Shown here: positions 8,183 through 16,981 of the stretch, in pieces | Layout: each line of letters opens with the position of its first letter | Numbering within the stretch: position 1 is the first letter of the stretch | Assembly (NCBI GenBank): GCA_900318995.1 | Contig: ONMR01000007.1 | Coordinates: 32,116 to 96,115, forward strand | Length of the DNA: 64,000 nucleotides | Reading direction: 5' to 3' | Origin: an uncultured Prevotellaceae bacterium | GTDB taxonomy: Bacteria > Bacteroidota > Bacteroidia > Bacteroidales > Bacteroidaceae | Position numbers and translations under genes: made by a program | The notes under the pieces: generated by a model | The model's database searches: none | Told to the model about the DNA's origin: nothing | The model's input: the letters and a program-made list of their open reading frames with translations, nothing else

Positions 8183-9151
8183 TCAATCCATGGGATAGAC
8201 CACGCCCCACTGTTTGCGTAGTCTGTCCATTATCTTCATAATGTCAAGGGTTTCCTGATGCGGCATATAGGGCGATTCAAGCCAGCCGTTCTGAAGAGCC
8301 TGCTTACAGGCAAGGACCTGATATTCATAACCTGTGATCTGGTCTGCTGGTTTGTCAAAGTGTGCAACAGGCTTGTAATCGTTGTAGACGGTAATGCTCT
8401 GAGGGCAATTGATGTTATCCACAAGCAAATAACCTTCAGTGCCGCATATCTGGCCTATTCGGCCGCACAGACAGAGTGCGCTGGATTGGATGTTGGCAAT
8501 GCGCCCATCACTGTATGACCAGCTGATTGAGTTGTGCATATCCATTCCGGTGCTGCTCTTGATGCAGTTGGAGGTCTCGTTTATGATATCGGCCCCAAAG
8601 TACATGCGGCAGAAGTTGATGCTATAGACACCCAGGTCCAAAAGTGCGCCGCCGCAAAGGTCTGGCCTGAGAATGCGCTCCTTGAACTCCATCATATAAC
8701 AGAGACTGGCGTTGAGCAGGCGGGGAGTACCGATGGCTCCGCTGTCAAGCAGCTCCTTTACCTTGAGTGACAGAGGCATGTATCGGGTCCAGATAGCCTC
8801 GGTTATGAATATACCTTTCTTGTGAGCCAGGTTGAGCAGGGCATCGGCCTCACGTGCATTGGCGGTGAAAGCCTTCTCGCAAAGCACAGGTTTGCCTGCA
8901 TTTATAGCCAGGCTGGCATGCTCAAAATGGTGAGAGTGGGGGGTGGCCACGTAAACCAGGTCCACATCAGGGTCCTCAACCATCTCCTTGTAGGAGCCGT
9001 AAGCTTTCTCAAATCCCCAGTGGCGTGCAAACTCCTGAGCGCGGCCCAGGTCACGTGCAGCAATTGCATACTTCATCGACGGGTCCAGTCCGGTAAGGGT
9101 CTCACCCATCTTGTCGGCTATCCAGCCGGCTCCGATAATACCTATTTTCAT
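8183..9151 (-). CDS. Gfo/Idh/MocA-family NAD(P)-dependent oxidoreductase
   Basis: A 322-residue cytoplasmic dehydrogenase. The Rossmann motif is GIIGAGWIA at residues 4-12. The substrate-binding EKP-type motif reads CEKAFT with Lys93, followed by TEAIWTRYMP, a segment typical of the dihydrodiol dehydrogenase-like branch of the family. The C-terminal half is the alpha/beta substrate domain. Members oxidise or reduce sugars, inositols or related cyclic alcohols with NAD(P)H; the substrate here is not evident. It is the first gene of a two-gene minus-strand unit with the M15 peptidase. Confidence 0.85.
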   Translation of the reverse strand: MKIGIIGAGWIADKMGETLTGLDPSMKYAIAARDLGRAQEFARHWGFEKAYGSYKEMVEDPDVDLVYVATPHSHHFEHASLAINAGKPVLCEKAFTANAREADALLNLAHKKGIFITEAIWTRYMPLSLKVKELLDSGAIGTPRLLNASLCYMMEFKERILRPDLCGGALLDLGVYSINFCRMYFGADIINETSNCIKSSTGMDMHNSISWSYSDGRIANIQSSALCLCGRIGQICGTEGYLLVDNINCPQSITVYNDYKPVAHFDKPADQITGYEYQVLACKQALQNGWLESPYMPHQETLDIMKIMDRLRKQWGVVYPMD

Positions 9152-9180
9152 ATCCGGTAAGGTTAGTAATTATTGTAGTG

Positions 9181-9188
9181 CGAATATA
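9181..9188 (-). promoter_or_regulatory. -7-like element for the oxidoreductase/M15 unit
   Basis: On the minus strand this reads TATATTCG, a near match to TAnnTTTG, about 30 nt upstream of the oxidoreductase start. The same GCGAATATA string (plus strand) precedes the minus-strand genes at 32933 and 50613, which supports a common promoter variant. A well-spaced -33 element is not obvious. Confidence 0.45.
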
Positions 9189-9260
9189 CAATATAGTACT
9201 CAATTTTACATTCAATCTACTCAATCAGTTCAAAGAGATGAGAAAAAATTAAAGATTTAG

Positions 9261-9291
9261 CTTGCAATTTAAAATATTAGCTATATATTTG
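9261..9291 (+). promoter_or_regulatory. Promoter of the blaI-M56 operon
   Basis: CTTG at 9261-9264 is followed after 19 nt by TATATTTG at 9284-9291, an almost ideal Bacteroidetes sigma-factor promoter. The start codon is 25 nt downstream. BlaI-type repressors usually bind dyads overlapping their own promoter; no clear TACA/TGTA dyad was seen here. Confidence 0.7.
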
Positions 9292-9315
9292 CAGCGTTAA
9301 CTCAACAAAACAGTT

Positions 9316-9702
9316 ATGGCGGAATCAAATAAACGCATCCAGGAGCTTACCAAAGCCGAACTGGAGATAATGCAGGTGATATGGAGTGTGGGGCGTGAAT
9401 TCGTGGTTCGCGATATTCATGAGCTGCTTCCTGATCCCAAACCTGCATATAGTACGGTATCAACAATAGTACGTATTCTTGATACAAAGGGATTCCTCAC
9501 TCACAAGACCTATGGCCATAGCAATGTCTATAAGGCGGCTGTGAGTAAGGAGGATTACACAGACTCGTTCATGCATGGTGTGCTGAACTCCTTCTTTGGA
9601 GGTTCCATCAGCACCCTTGTGAACTATTTCTCATCGCGTAAATCAATCTCCGTACAGGAGACCGATGAGATCCTTAAGATACTTGACGAAGATAAAAAAT
9701 AA
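9316..9702 (+). CDS. BlaI/MecI/CopY-family transcriptional repressor
   Basis: A 128-residue winged-helix repressor. The N-terminal domain shows the family pattern LTKAELEIMQVIW, then the recognition-helix region PAYSTVSTIVRILDTKGFL and the wing HKTYGHSNVYKAAV; the C-terminal half is the dimerisation helix region cleaved in BlaI/MecI when the partner sensor is activated. It is followed after 3 nt by an M56 membrane peptidase, the standard sensor-repressor pair. No beta-lactamase or copper transporter gene is adjacent, so the regulon lies elsewhere. In Bacteroidetes most such pairs have unknown inducers. Confidence 0.92.
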   Translation: MAESNKRIQELTKAELEIMQVIWSVGREFVVRDIHELLPDPKPAYSTVSTIVRILDTKGFLTHKTYGHSNVYKAAVSKEDYTDSFMHGVLNSFFGGSISTLVNYFSSRKSISVQETDEILKILDEDKK

Positions 9703-9705
9703 AAA

Positions 9706-12369
9706 ATGAATGCTATGAGTCCTATCCTTATCTATTATATTGAAACTCTCCTGTGCAGCGGACTATTCCTGTTGCTGTATCATTGGTTTATTGCCCGTAG
9801 GGCAGGTTACGATTTCTGCCGCAGGTACCTGATCATCACAATGGTCCTGGCATCGGCAATTCCTATGCTTAATGTACCGCTCTATCCGGCGGTAAACACC
9901 GACAGTAAGGTGGCTGTGGTAAGTGAGCCGGAAAAGGTTGAAACAGTTGGGACTGTTGCCGAAACTACATCGGCAGTATCGTCAGAGCCTGTATCAGTCC
10001 CTGTTACTGAGGTATCAACCCCGGCGCCGGAGGTATCGGCCTCAGCAGAGATTGCGACGGTGGAGCAGGCTCAGACTACCCCGGTGGCCGAAAGAAGCGT
10101 TCAGCAGGTATCTGATTTTTTGCGCCGAAACGCACTCCTTATTATATATCTCACAGGGGTGGCCGTTTCATTGCTGGCTATTGCCGGTGGAGCGGTGTCG
10201 GTGGCCAGAATCAGGCGTAAATCACATATCACACAGGCACGGTCATATGATTTGGCCGAGAGTGACGGCGTTGAGACTCCGTTCTCATTCTTGCATACCA
10301 TCTATATGGGTTACGGATATGATGAAAAGGATCGCTGCCATATACTGAGCCATGAGGCCAGTCATGTACGTCATCATCACTCCATAGAGAAACTGTTCAT
10401 GTCTTTGATGCGGTCACTGTTCTGGTTCAATCCCCTGATGTGGCTTGCCGAGAAGTGCCTGGAGGATGTACAGGAGTGGCAGGCCGATAAGGATGCCCTG
10501 TCGGACGGCTACAGGCTGGATGAATACAGACAGACTGTAGTGAACCAGCTGTTCGGCTACAACCCGGAGATGGTATCGGGGCTTAAAAGCTCATTTACCA
10601 AACGCAGACTGTTGAAAATGAAACAGACCGAATACAAAGGCGGTATAGGGCTTCAGGTTTGTGCAACCTCACTTGTTGCGACAGTTCTGTTCCTTGCTTT
10701 CGGCTGCGGACGTGCCAAGACGGCAGAGACCCCGGCGGATGCCCCGATAGACTATGAGGACCTCTACAATAATAAAAATTATATCATGACTGCCGATGAG
10801 TTCCTGGGCGATTTTTCAGGCACAAGAACCCGTACCGCAAGTTATGTGTTTGAACGTGATGAACAGGGACGCGTAATCAAGGGTGTGGAGATTTATGAGA
10901 ACAAGGATTATACTATTGCTCCCGTAACAATTGCAGTAAACGGCGTGGAAAGGGCTAAATCACCCAGAGACCGTAAACTCAGATGGATAAACAAGAGTAC
11001 CGTGATAATTATTGGCGGAAAGAAATCCACACGGGCAGACTTCCTTGCACTCAAGGAGGGGGAATATGAAAAGATATACTATTTCCGTCCCAAAGGTGAA
11101 AAGGCGGATGAATGCTCGTTTGTTTATGTCTCCACTGAGCAGCACCAGGTTGCACCAAACGGCTTTCCTGTTATAATTGATAACCCCGGATTTGACGCTC
11201 CCGATATCATAGATCCTGTAGGAATGAGTTTCTATGAAGAGATGTTCTTGTATCAGGCCGTAAATTACAGTGTTGCCACTCCTGATGCCAAATTTGTTCT
11301 TGACGGGAATTTTGTAAGTTATGATGTGTTCCAGGATTACCTGGTTAATCCTGAGAACAAGATATCTAATCTTCTTGTCTATCGTAATGATGCTGCAAGG
11401 AAGTTTTTCGGTGATGATTGCTGGGAGGTGGTTGAATGCAGTAACCGTAAGAACGTGTTTATATGGTTTGACAGGCTGCATGGCGACAAAGTGGTTCCTC
11501 AGTTGGGGCGGAACGGAAAGGAGTCCAGTTATGAGGATATCATAGATGCCATTGCCGCTGCAAAGGAATACAACAAGACAATAGGCGGACCTACGCTGGT
11601 TGACCTGCATGTTCAGAAAGATGTAACAGACAGCCAGGTTAAGGAACTGATAGATAATTGTATTGATGCTGATGATCCGGATGTGTATCTGTATATGCAG
11701 AGGACCAGACATATCGTCTCTGAAGACGGTAACGGAAACAGAACTGTACGCTCAGTCTATGATGATAATACCGATAACCTGATTGAACATGGGTATGTGG
11801 ATCTGGGCCTGTCGGTAAAATGGGCCACATGTAATGTGGGTGCTTCCCAACCGGAGGATTATGGAGGTTACTATGCCTGGGGTGAGACTGCTACAAAGAG
11901 TGATTATGTGTGGAACACATACAGATATCGTAACGGCGTTACCGGTCCATTTACCAAATATAACTCGGAACGGGGCAAGGGGACTGTTGACAAAAAGACT
12001 GTCCTTGAACCCGATGACGATGTGGCTCATGTAAGGTGGGGTGGCGACTGGCGCATTCCCACCAAGGAAGAGCTGGAGGAATTGCTTAATAACTGCACAT
12101 GGACCTGGACCTCTCTGAACGGTGTAAACGGATATCAGGTTACAAGCAACAAATCCGGATATACAGACCGCTCGATATTCCTGCCTGCAGCCGGACGTTA
12201 TCTGTCCGAAATGAAGAATGAAACAGGAACCAGAGTCTGCATAGCTACCAGTACGCAATATGATGAGAATGCCGACGGCGCTTATATGCTCTATTTCAGC
12301 CAGGATGAACGTGAAATAAAGCCTGGCTACAGGGAGTATGGAGTTCCGGTCCGTCCGGTTATGCCCTGA
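9706..12369 (+). CDS. BlaR1-like M56 membrane peptidase with C-terminal FISUMP-like domain
   Basis: An 887-residue predicted sensor protease. Two N-terminal membrane helices (about 6-24 and 39-55) are followed by a Pro/Thr/Ser/Val-rich linker (66-135), a third helix (145-165) and the cytoplasmic zinc site HEASH at 216-220, with the later Glu probably in LEDVQEWQADKDAL. A fourth helix lies near 315-332. The outer part is not a penicillin-binding domain as in BlaR1: it is an uncharacterised region (about 335-690) plus a segment from residue 695 beginning YVDLGLSVKWATCNVGA, the signature of the FISUMP family usually found in surface lipoproteins. The protein probably cleaves the BlaI-type repressor upon an unknown envelope signal. 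ATG 9706 is chosen; ATG 9715 is possible. Confidence 0.85.
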   Translation: MNAMSPILIYYIETLLCSGLFLLLYHWFIARRAGYDFCRRYLIITMVLASAIPMLNVPLYPAVNTDSKVAVVSEPEKVETVGTVAETTSAVSSEPVSVPVTEVSTPAPEVSASAEIATVEQAQTTPVAERSVQQVSDFLRRNALLIIYLTGVAVSLLAIAGGAVSVARIRRKSHITQARSYDLAESDGVETPFSFLHTIYMGYGYDEKDRCHILSHEASHVRHHHSIEKLFMSLMRSLFWFNPLMWLAEKCLEDVQEWQADKDALSDGYRLDEYRQTVVNQLFGYNPEMVSGLKSSFTKRRLLKMKQTEYKGGIGLQVCATSLVATVLFLAFGCGRAKTAETPADAPIDYEDLYNNKNYIMTADEFLGDFSGTRTRTASYVFERDEQGRVIKGVEIYENKDYTIAPVTIAVNGVERAKSPRDRKLRWINKSTVIIIGGKKSTRADFLALKEGEYEKIYYFRPKGEKADECSFVYVSTEQHQVAPNGFPVIIDNPGFDAPDIIDPVGMSFYEEMFLYQAVNYSVATPDAKFVLDGNFVSYDVFQDYLVNPENKISNLLVYRNDAARKFFGDDCWEVVECSNRKNVFIWFDRLHGDKVVPQLGRNGKESSYEDIIDAIAAAKEYNKTIGGPTLVDLHVQKDVTDSQVKELIDNCIDADDPDVYLYMQRTRHIVSEDGNGNRTVRSVYDDNTDNLIEHGYVDLGLSVKWATCNVGASQPEDYGGYYAWGETATKSDYVWNTYRYRNGVTGPFTKYNSERGKGTVDKKTVLEPDDDVAHVRWGGDWRIPTKEELEELLNNCTWTWTSLNGVNGYQVTSNKSGYTDRSIFLPAAGRYLSEMKNETGTRVCIATSTQYDENADGAYMLYFSQDEREIKPGYREYGVPVRPVMP

Positions 12370-12641
12370 CAATAATAGTAAACCGTATAATTATCCGGTA
12401 TAACATTATTTAATAGAGTGATTGTTGAAAACTTATTCATTCTGATGTGCACGTTTAAGGGAAAAGCAGTACCTTTGCGGCATGTTAAGAAAGAGAGGAA
12501 ATATTGACTGTTCACCAAAGCATAAACCCACGGGTGGTGATAGTGTTTTCAGTCATTTCATTTCATAAAGGGGGAATTGTTTAAGACGGTTTCCCCTTTT
12601 TTCTTTTTTAGGGATAGAGACTAAAACAAACATAAAACAAA
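12370..12641 (+). promoter_or_regulatory. carA upstream region and 5' leader
   Basis: This 272-nt gap has no ORF. It carries a -7 element TACCTTTG at 12470-12477, giving a transcript start near 12484 and a leader of about 158 nt before carA. Within the leader, 12513-12517 can pair with 12535-12539 (CACCA with TGGTG), and a terminator-like hairpin follows at 12567-12599. I see no leader peptide and no riboswitch class I recognise. Confidence 0.5.
12567..12609 (+). terminator. Terminator-like hairpin in the carA leader (possible attenuator)
   Basis: AAAGGGGGAA (12567-12576) pairs with TTTCCCCTTT (12590-12599) with one G-U, 13-nt loop, followed by TTTC and six T. It lies 32 nt upstream of carA and about 85 nt after the predicted transcript start. 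It can end transcription before carAB, or terminate a small independent RNA. The preceding gene stops 200 nt earlier, too far for a simple 3' terminator. Confidence 0.6.
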
Positions 12642-13703
12642 ATGACAGTATCACTAGTTTTGGCCGACGGCACCTCATTCAAGGGTGAGTCATTCGGATA
12701 CAATCAGCCCGTAAGCGGCGAGCTTGTATTCAATACCGCAATGGCCGGTTATCCTGAGATCCTGACTGAGCCCGCATCTCGCGGACAGCTCATTGTTATG
12801 ACCTATCCGGTGATAGGTAACTACGGCATCCAGCCCATGAGTGCCGATGAGAACGGGCTTCCTACCAACGCGGAGAGCGAGCATGCACAGGCGCGCGCCC
12901 TGATAGTAAGTGACAAGAGTGATTTCTACAGCCATTGGAACGCTGCCGAATCACTTGAGGAGTGGATGAAGCGTGAAAAGGTGGTAGGCATAGAGGGAGT
13001 TGATACCCGTGAGCTTACCAAGCATATCCGCAACCACGGCAGCATGACCGCCAAGATACTGTTTGACGGAAAGCAGAAACCCGCTGAGTATGCATACACC
13101 AATATGCTGCCCGAGGTATCGGTCAAAGAGCCTGTTACATACAACGAGGGTGGCGCAAAGACTGTGGTTCTGGTGGACTGCGGCGTCAAGGCTGGCGTGG
13201 TACGCTGCCTCATCAATGAGGACCTCAAGGTGGTTCGCGTTCCCTGGAACTATAATTACTCAAAGATCAAGATGGACGGCCTGGTGATATCGGACGGTCC
13301 GGGTAACCCCAGTTACTGCAGTGAGGTGGTTACAGCCCTGCAGAAGTTCATGGCTAAGAATGACACCCCGATACTGGGTATAGGTATGGGATGCCTGCTG
13401 CTTGGTCTGGCCGGCGGTATGGATACATACAAGCTCAAGTTCGGTCATCACACCCAGAACCAGCCGGTTCAGCTGGTGGGCACCGACCGCTGTTACATAA
13501 CCACCCAGAACCACAATTACGCTATCCGTGAGGATTCTGTAGTTGGTCAGTGGAAGGTGTATCTCAAGAACCTGAACGACGGATCGGTAGAGGGAATCTA
13601 CAATACACGCAAGCCCTGGGTGGGCGTGATGTTCCACTCGGAGAGCGATCAGGTAAGCACTGATGCTGAGTTTATATATGATGATTTTGTTTCAAAACTC
13701 TAA
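12642..13703 (+). CDS. carA: Carbamoyl phosphate synthase small subunit lacking the catalytic cysteine
   Basis: A 353-residue CarA homologue. The N-terminal CPSase small-chain domain is typical (LVLADGTSFKGESFG, FNTAMAGYPEILTEP, GVDTRELTKHIR) and a class I glutaminase domain follows (ISDGPGNP). The nucleophile elbow, GICLGHQ in E. coli, reads GIGMGCL at residues 246-252: the catalytic Cys is Gly248 and the following His and Gln are Cys251 and Leu252. The His and Glu of the triad survive in FHSES near the C-terminus, while the glutamine-binding NHGF is NHNY. The enzyme therefore should not hydrolyse glutamine; the subunit may be structural or regulatory as in vertebrate CPS1. It lies 12 nt before carB. 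Confidence 0.9.
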   Translation: MTVSLVLADGTSFKGESFGYNQPVSGELVFNTAMAGYPEILTEPASRGQLIVMTYPVIGNYGIQPMSADENGLPTNAESEHAQARALIVSDKSDFYSHWNAAESLEEWMKREKVVGIEGVDTRELTKHIRNHGSMTAKILFDGKQKPAEYAYTNMLPEVSVKEPVTYNEGGAKTVVLVDCGVKAGVVRCLINEDLKVVRVPWNYNYSKIKMDGLVISDGPGNPSYCSEVVTALQKFMAKNDTPILGIGMGCLLLGLAGGMDTYKLKFGHHTQNQPVQLVGTDRCYITTQNHNYAIREDSVVGQWKVYLKNLNDGSVEGIYNTRKPWVGVMFHSESDQVSTDAEFIYDDFVSKL

Positions 13704-13715
13704 CACCCTAAGGAT

Positions 13716-16700
13716 ATGGCATTGAAGAAGTATAAGAAAGTGCTGCTGCTTGGATCGGGCGCACTCAAGATAGGTGAGGCAGGCGAGTTTGATTACTCCG
13801 GTTCGCAGGCTCTTAAGGCCCTGAAGGAGGAGGGCATAGAGACCATCCTTATCAACCCCAATATTGCTACGGTTCAGACCAGTGAGGGTGTTGCCGACAG
13901 AGTTTATTTCTACCCTGTAACCCCGTTCTTTGTTGAGAAGGTTATTGCCAAGGAGCGTCCCGATGCAATCCTGCTGGCATTCGGTGGTCAGACCGCACTT
14001 AACTGCGGTGTGGCACTGGAGCAGAGCGGTGTTCTGGCCAAGTATAAGGTAAAGGTGCTGGGTACCCAGGTTAAGGCCATTATGGATACCGAGGACCGTG
14101 ACCTCTTTATAAAGCGCCTTGATGAGATAGGCGTACAGACCATCAAGAGTCACGCAGTTGAGACCATGGACGATGCACGCGCAGCTGCACGTGAACTGGG
14201 CTACCCGGTTATCATCCGTTCTGCATACGCTTTGGGCGGTCTGGGCTCTGGTTTCTGCGACAATGAGGAGGAACTGAACAAACTTGCCGAGAAGTCATTC
14301 TCGTTCTCACCCCAGATTCTTGTTGAGAAGAGCCTCAAGGGCTGGAAGGAGATTGAGTTTGAGTGTGTGAACGACAAGAGCGGCAACTCTATCATAGTCT
14401 GCTCAATGGAGAACTTTGACCCGCTGGGCATACATACCGGCGAGAGTATAGTAGTTGCTCCTACACAGACACTTACTCACCACGAGGTGCAGAAGCTGGA
14501 GGAACTGACCATCCGCATAGCCCGCCACGTGGGTATAGTAGGTGAGTGCAATATCCAGTTTGCATTCGATCCCCAGAGCGAGGATTACCGCGTTATTGAG
14601 GTTAACGCCCGCCTGAGCCGCTCATCGGCCCTGGCATCAAAGGCTACCGGTTATCCTCTGGCTTTCGTTGCCTGCAAGCTGGGTCTGGGCTATAACCTGT
14701 ATGAGCTTAAGAACTCCATAACCAAGGATACTACCGATTTCTTTGAGCCGTCGGTTGACTATGTAGTCTGCAAGATTCCGCGCTGGGATCTTAGCAAGTT
14801 CCACGGCGTGGATCGCGAGATAGGCTCATCTATGAAGTCCGTAGGTGAGGTTATGTCTATCGGTCGCAGCTTTGAGGAGGTTATCCAGAAGGGTATCCGT
14901 ATGATTGGTCAGGGCATGCACGGATTCGTTGAGAACAAGAGCATCAAGTTTGCCGATCTGGACAAGGCACTCAAGGAGCCTACCGATAAGCGCCTGTTCG
15001 CTATAAGTCAGGCATTCAGCGAGGGCTACAGCATTGACCGTATCTATGAACTTACCAAAATCGATAAGTGGTTCTTGAACCGCCTGAAGGGTATTGTTGA
15101 CCTGTCCAAACAGCTGCATAAGGTTAAGGGCATTGATGCTCTGGGCGAAGACCTGCTGCGCAAGGCCAAGAAGATGGGATTCAGCGATTTCCAGATTGCA
15201 CGCGCCATAGGTGAGGAGAAGAAACTGGGCACACAGGCTGGTCTTCTGGCTGTACGTAACAAGCGTAAGAGCTTAGGCATTGTTCCTTATGTTAAGCAGA
15301 TAGATACACTGGGCGGTGAGTATCAGGCCAAGGAGAACTACCTGTATATGACATACAACGGCTGCGCTCACGATATACCGTTCTTTGATGACAAGAAGTC
15401 TATCATCGTAATAGGCTCTGGTGCATATCGCATCGGTTCTTCGGTAGAGTTTGACTGGTGCGGCGTTCAGGCTTTGAATACCGTACGTAAGGAGGGCTAC
15501 CGCAACATCGTGATCAACTGCAACCCTGAGACCGTAAGTACTGACTACGATGTTACAGACCGTCTGTTCTTTGACGAGCTTACGTTTGAGCGCGTTATGG
15601 ATATAATAGAACTGGAGAATCCCTACGGCGTGATTGTATCAACCGGCGGACAGATTCCCAACAACCTGGCTATGAAGCTTGACGCCATGAACGTGCCTAT
15701 CCTGGGTACAAGCGCCAAGGACATCGATAATGCCGAAGACCGCGAGAAATTCTCGGCCATGCTTGACCGCATCGGCGTTGACCAGCCGGAATGGAGCGAG
15801 CTTACCTCTATGAAGGAGATTGGCAAGTTCATCGACAAGGTTGGATTCCCTGTACTGGTACGTCCATCATACGTGCTCTCGGGTGCTGCCATGAACGTTT
15901 GCAGCAACCAGGAGGAGCTGGAGAGATTCCTGCAGCTGGCCGCCGAGGTATCAAAGGAGCATCCGGTTGTAGTAAGCCGCTTCATCGAGAACGCCAAGGA
16001 GGTTGAGATGGATGCCGTTGCCAAGGACGGTGAGATAATTGCCTACGCCATCAGCGAGCACATCGAGTTTGCCGGTGTACACTCAGGTGACGCTACCATC
16101 CAGTTCCCGCCGCAGAAACTTTACGTTGAGACAGTAAAGCGTATCAAGCGCATCAGTCGTCAGATTGCCAAAGAGCTGCATATAAGCGGACCGTTCAACA
16201 TCCAGTATCTGGCCCGTGAGAACGACATCAAGGTAATAGAGTGTAACCTGCGCGCTTCACGTTCATTCCCGTTCGTAAGCAAGGTGCTCAAGATCAACCT
16301 TATCGAGATAGCAACCAAGATCATGCTTGGAATTCCTGTAGAGGCACCCGAGAAGAGCCTGTTCGACATAGATTATGTTGGTATCAAGGCTTCACAATTC
16401 TCGTTCAACCGTCTGCAGAAGGCCGATCCCGTGCTGGGCGTAGATATGGCATCGACCGGTGAGGTAGGCTGCCTGGGTGATGACCAGCGCTACGCCATCC
16501 TGGAGTCAATGCTCTCGGTTGGTTACCGCATTCCCAAGAAGAACATACTGCTTTCTACCGGTACTGCTAAGCAGAAGGCTAGTATGCTTGATGCTGCCAA
16601 GATGTTGAGCAGCAACGGATTCAATATCTATGCTACAGGAGGAACCTCCAAGTACCTTGAGGAGAACGGTGTGCCGAATACACGCGTATATTGGCCCAGC

Positions 16701-16943
16701 GAGGAGGGACAGCAGCCGCAGGCTCTTGATATGCTGCACAACAAGCAGATTGACATGGTAGTGAACATACCTAAGGATCTGACTCAGCATGAGCTCACCA
16801 ACGGTTACAAGATCCGTCGTGCAGCCATTGACCTGAACATCCCGCTGATTACCAACGCCCGTTTGGCCAGCTCGTTCATCAATGCGTTCTGCACCGTTAA
16901 CATAGATGATATACCAATCAAGAGTTGGGACAGCTTCAAATGA
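13716..16943 (+). CDS. carB: Carbamoyl phosphate synthase large subunit
   Basis: A full-length 1075-residue CarB. Two homologous ATP-grasp halves are visible: the first starts LLLGSGALKIGEAGEFDYSG, with IRSAYALGGLGSG and VGECNIQFA; the second starts around residue 565 with VIGSGAYRIGSSVEFDWCG and VRPSYVLSGAAM. The C-terminal MGS-like regulatory domain contains YATGGTSKYLEENGV. It makes carbamoyl phosphate from bicarbonate, two ATP and ammonia for pyrimidines and arginine. Segments such as GEAGEFDYSG, VNARLSRSSALASKATGYPLAF and KIPRWDL look closer to eukaryotic CPS than to E. coli CarB. The stop codon is the first triplet of an inverted repeat. Confidence 0.95.
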   Translation: MALKKYKKVLLLGSGALKIGEAGEFDYSGSQALKALKEEGIETILINPNIATVQTSEGVADRVYFYPVTPFFVEKVIAKERPDAILLAFGGQTALNCGVALEQSGVLAKYKVKVLGTQVKAIMDTEDRDLFIKRLDEIGVQTIKSHAVETMDDARAAARELGYPVIIRSAYALGGLGSGFCDNEEELNKLAEKSFSFSPQILVEKSLKGWKEIEFECVNDKSGNSIIVCSMENFDPLGIHTGESIVVAPTQTLTHHEVQKLEELTIRIARHVGIVGECNIQFAFDPQSEDYRVIEVNARLSRSSALASKATGYPLAFVACKLGLGYNLYELKNSITKDTTDFFEPSVDYVVCKIPRWDLSKFHGVDREIGSSMKSVGEVMSIGRSFEEVIQKGIRMIGQGMHGFVENKSIKFADLDKALKEPTDKRLFAISQAFSEGYSIDRIYELTKIDKWFLNRLKGIVDLSKQLHKVKGIDALGEDLLRKAKKMGFSDFQIARAIGEEKKLGTQAGLLAVRNKRKSLGIVPYVKQIDTLGGEYQAKENYLYMTYNGCAHDIPFFDDKKSIIVIGSGAYRIGSSVEFDWCGVQALNTVRKEGYRNIVINCNPETVSTDYDVTDRLFFDELTFERVMDIIELENPYGVIVSTGGQIPNNLAMKLDAMNVPILGTSAKDIDNAEDREKFSAMLDRIGVDQPEWSELTSMKEIGKFIDKVGFPVLVRPSYVLSGAAMNVCSNQEELERFLQLAAEVSKEHPVVVSRFIENAKEVEMDAVAKDGEIIAYAISEHIEFAGVHSGDATIQFPPQKLYVETVKRIKRISRQIAKELHISGPFNIQYLARENDIKVIECNLRASRSFPFVSKVLKINLIEIATKIMLGIPVEAPEKSLFDIDYVGIKASQFSFNRLQKADPVLGVDMASTGEVGCLGDDQRYAILESMLSVGYRIPKKNILLSTGTAKQKASMLDAAKMLSSNGFNIYATGGTSKYLEENGVPNTRVYWPSEEGQQPQALDMLHNKQIDMVVNIPKDLTQHELTNGYKIRRAAIDLNIPLITNARLASSFINAFCTVNIDDIPIKSWDSFK

Positions 16944-16970
16944 TACAATTGGGGACAGACCCCTTTTGTA
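16941..16970 (+). repeat. GGGGAC palindromic element, left arm of a 30-bp inverted repeat
   Basis: The 30 bases are the exact reverse complement of 17053-17082. Positions 16944-16970 are themselves nearly palindromic (TACAA, GGGG ... CCCC, TTGTA) and match the element at 60796-60822 at 24 of 27 positions. The first triplet is the carB stop TGA. Confidence 0.92.
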
Positions 16971-16981
16971 TTATTTTGTAA

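Noticed and set aside
10960-11712. 250-codon minus-strand frame inside the M56 gene
   Set aside because: The plus strand is continuous with the M56 reading frame and FISUMP part; no promoter or motif supports the antisense frame.
9316-12369. Beta-lactam resistance operon
   Set aside because: BlaI and M56 proteins are present, but there is no beta-lactamase or penicillin-binding sensor domain.
12642-13703. CarA as a pseudogene
   Set aside because: The frame is full length, flanking motifs are conserved and carB is intact and coupled; only the glutaminase residues are changed, as in known Cys-less CPS enzymes.
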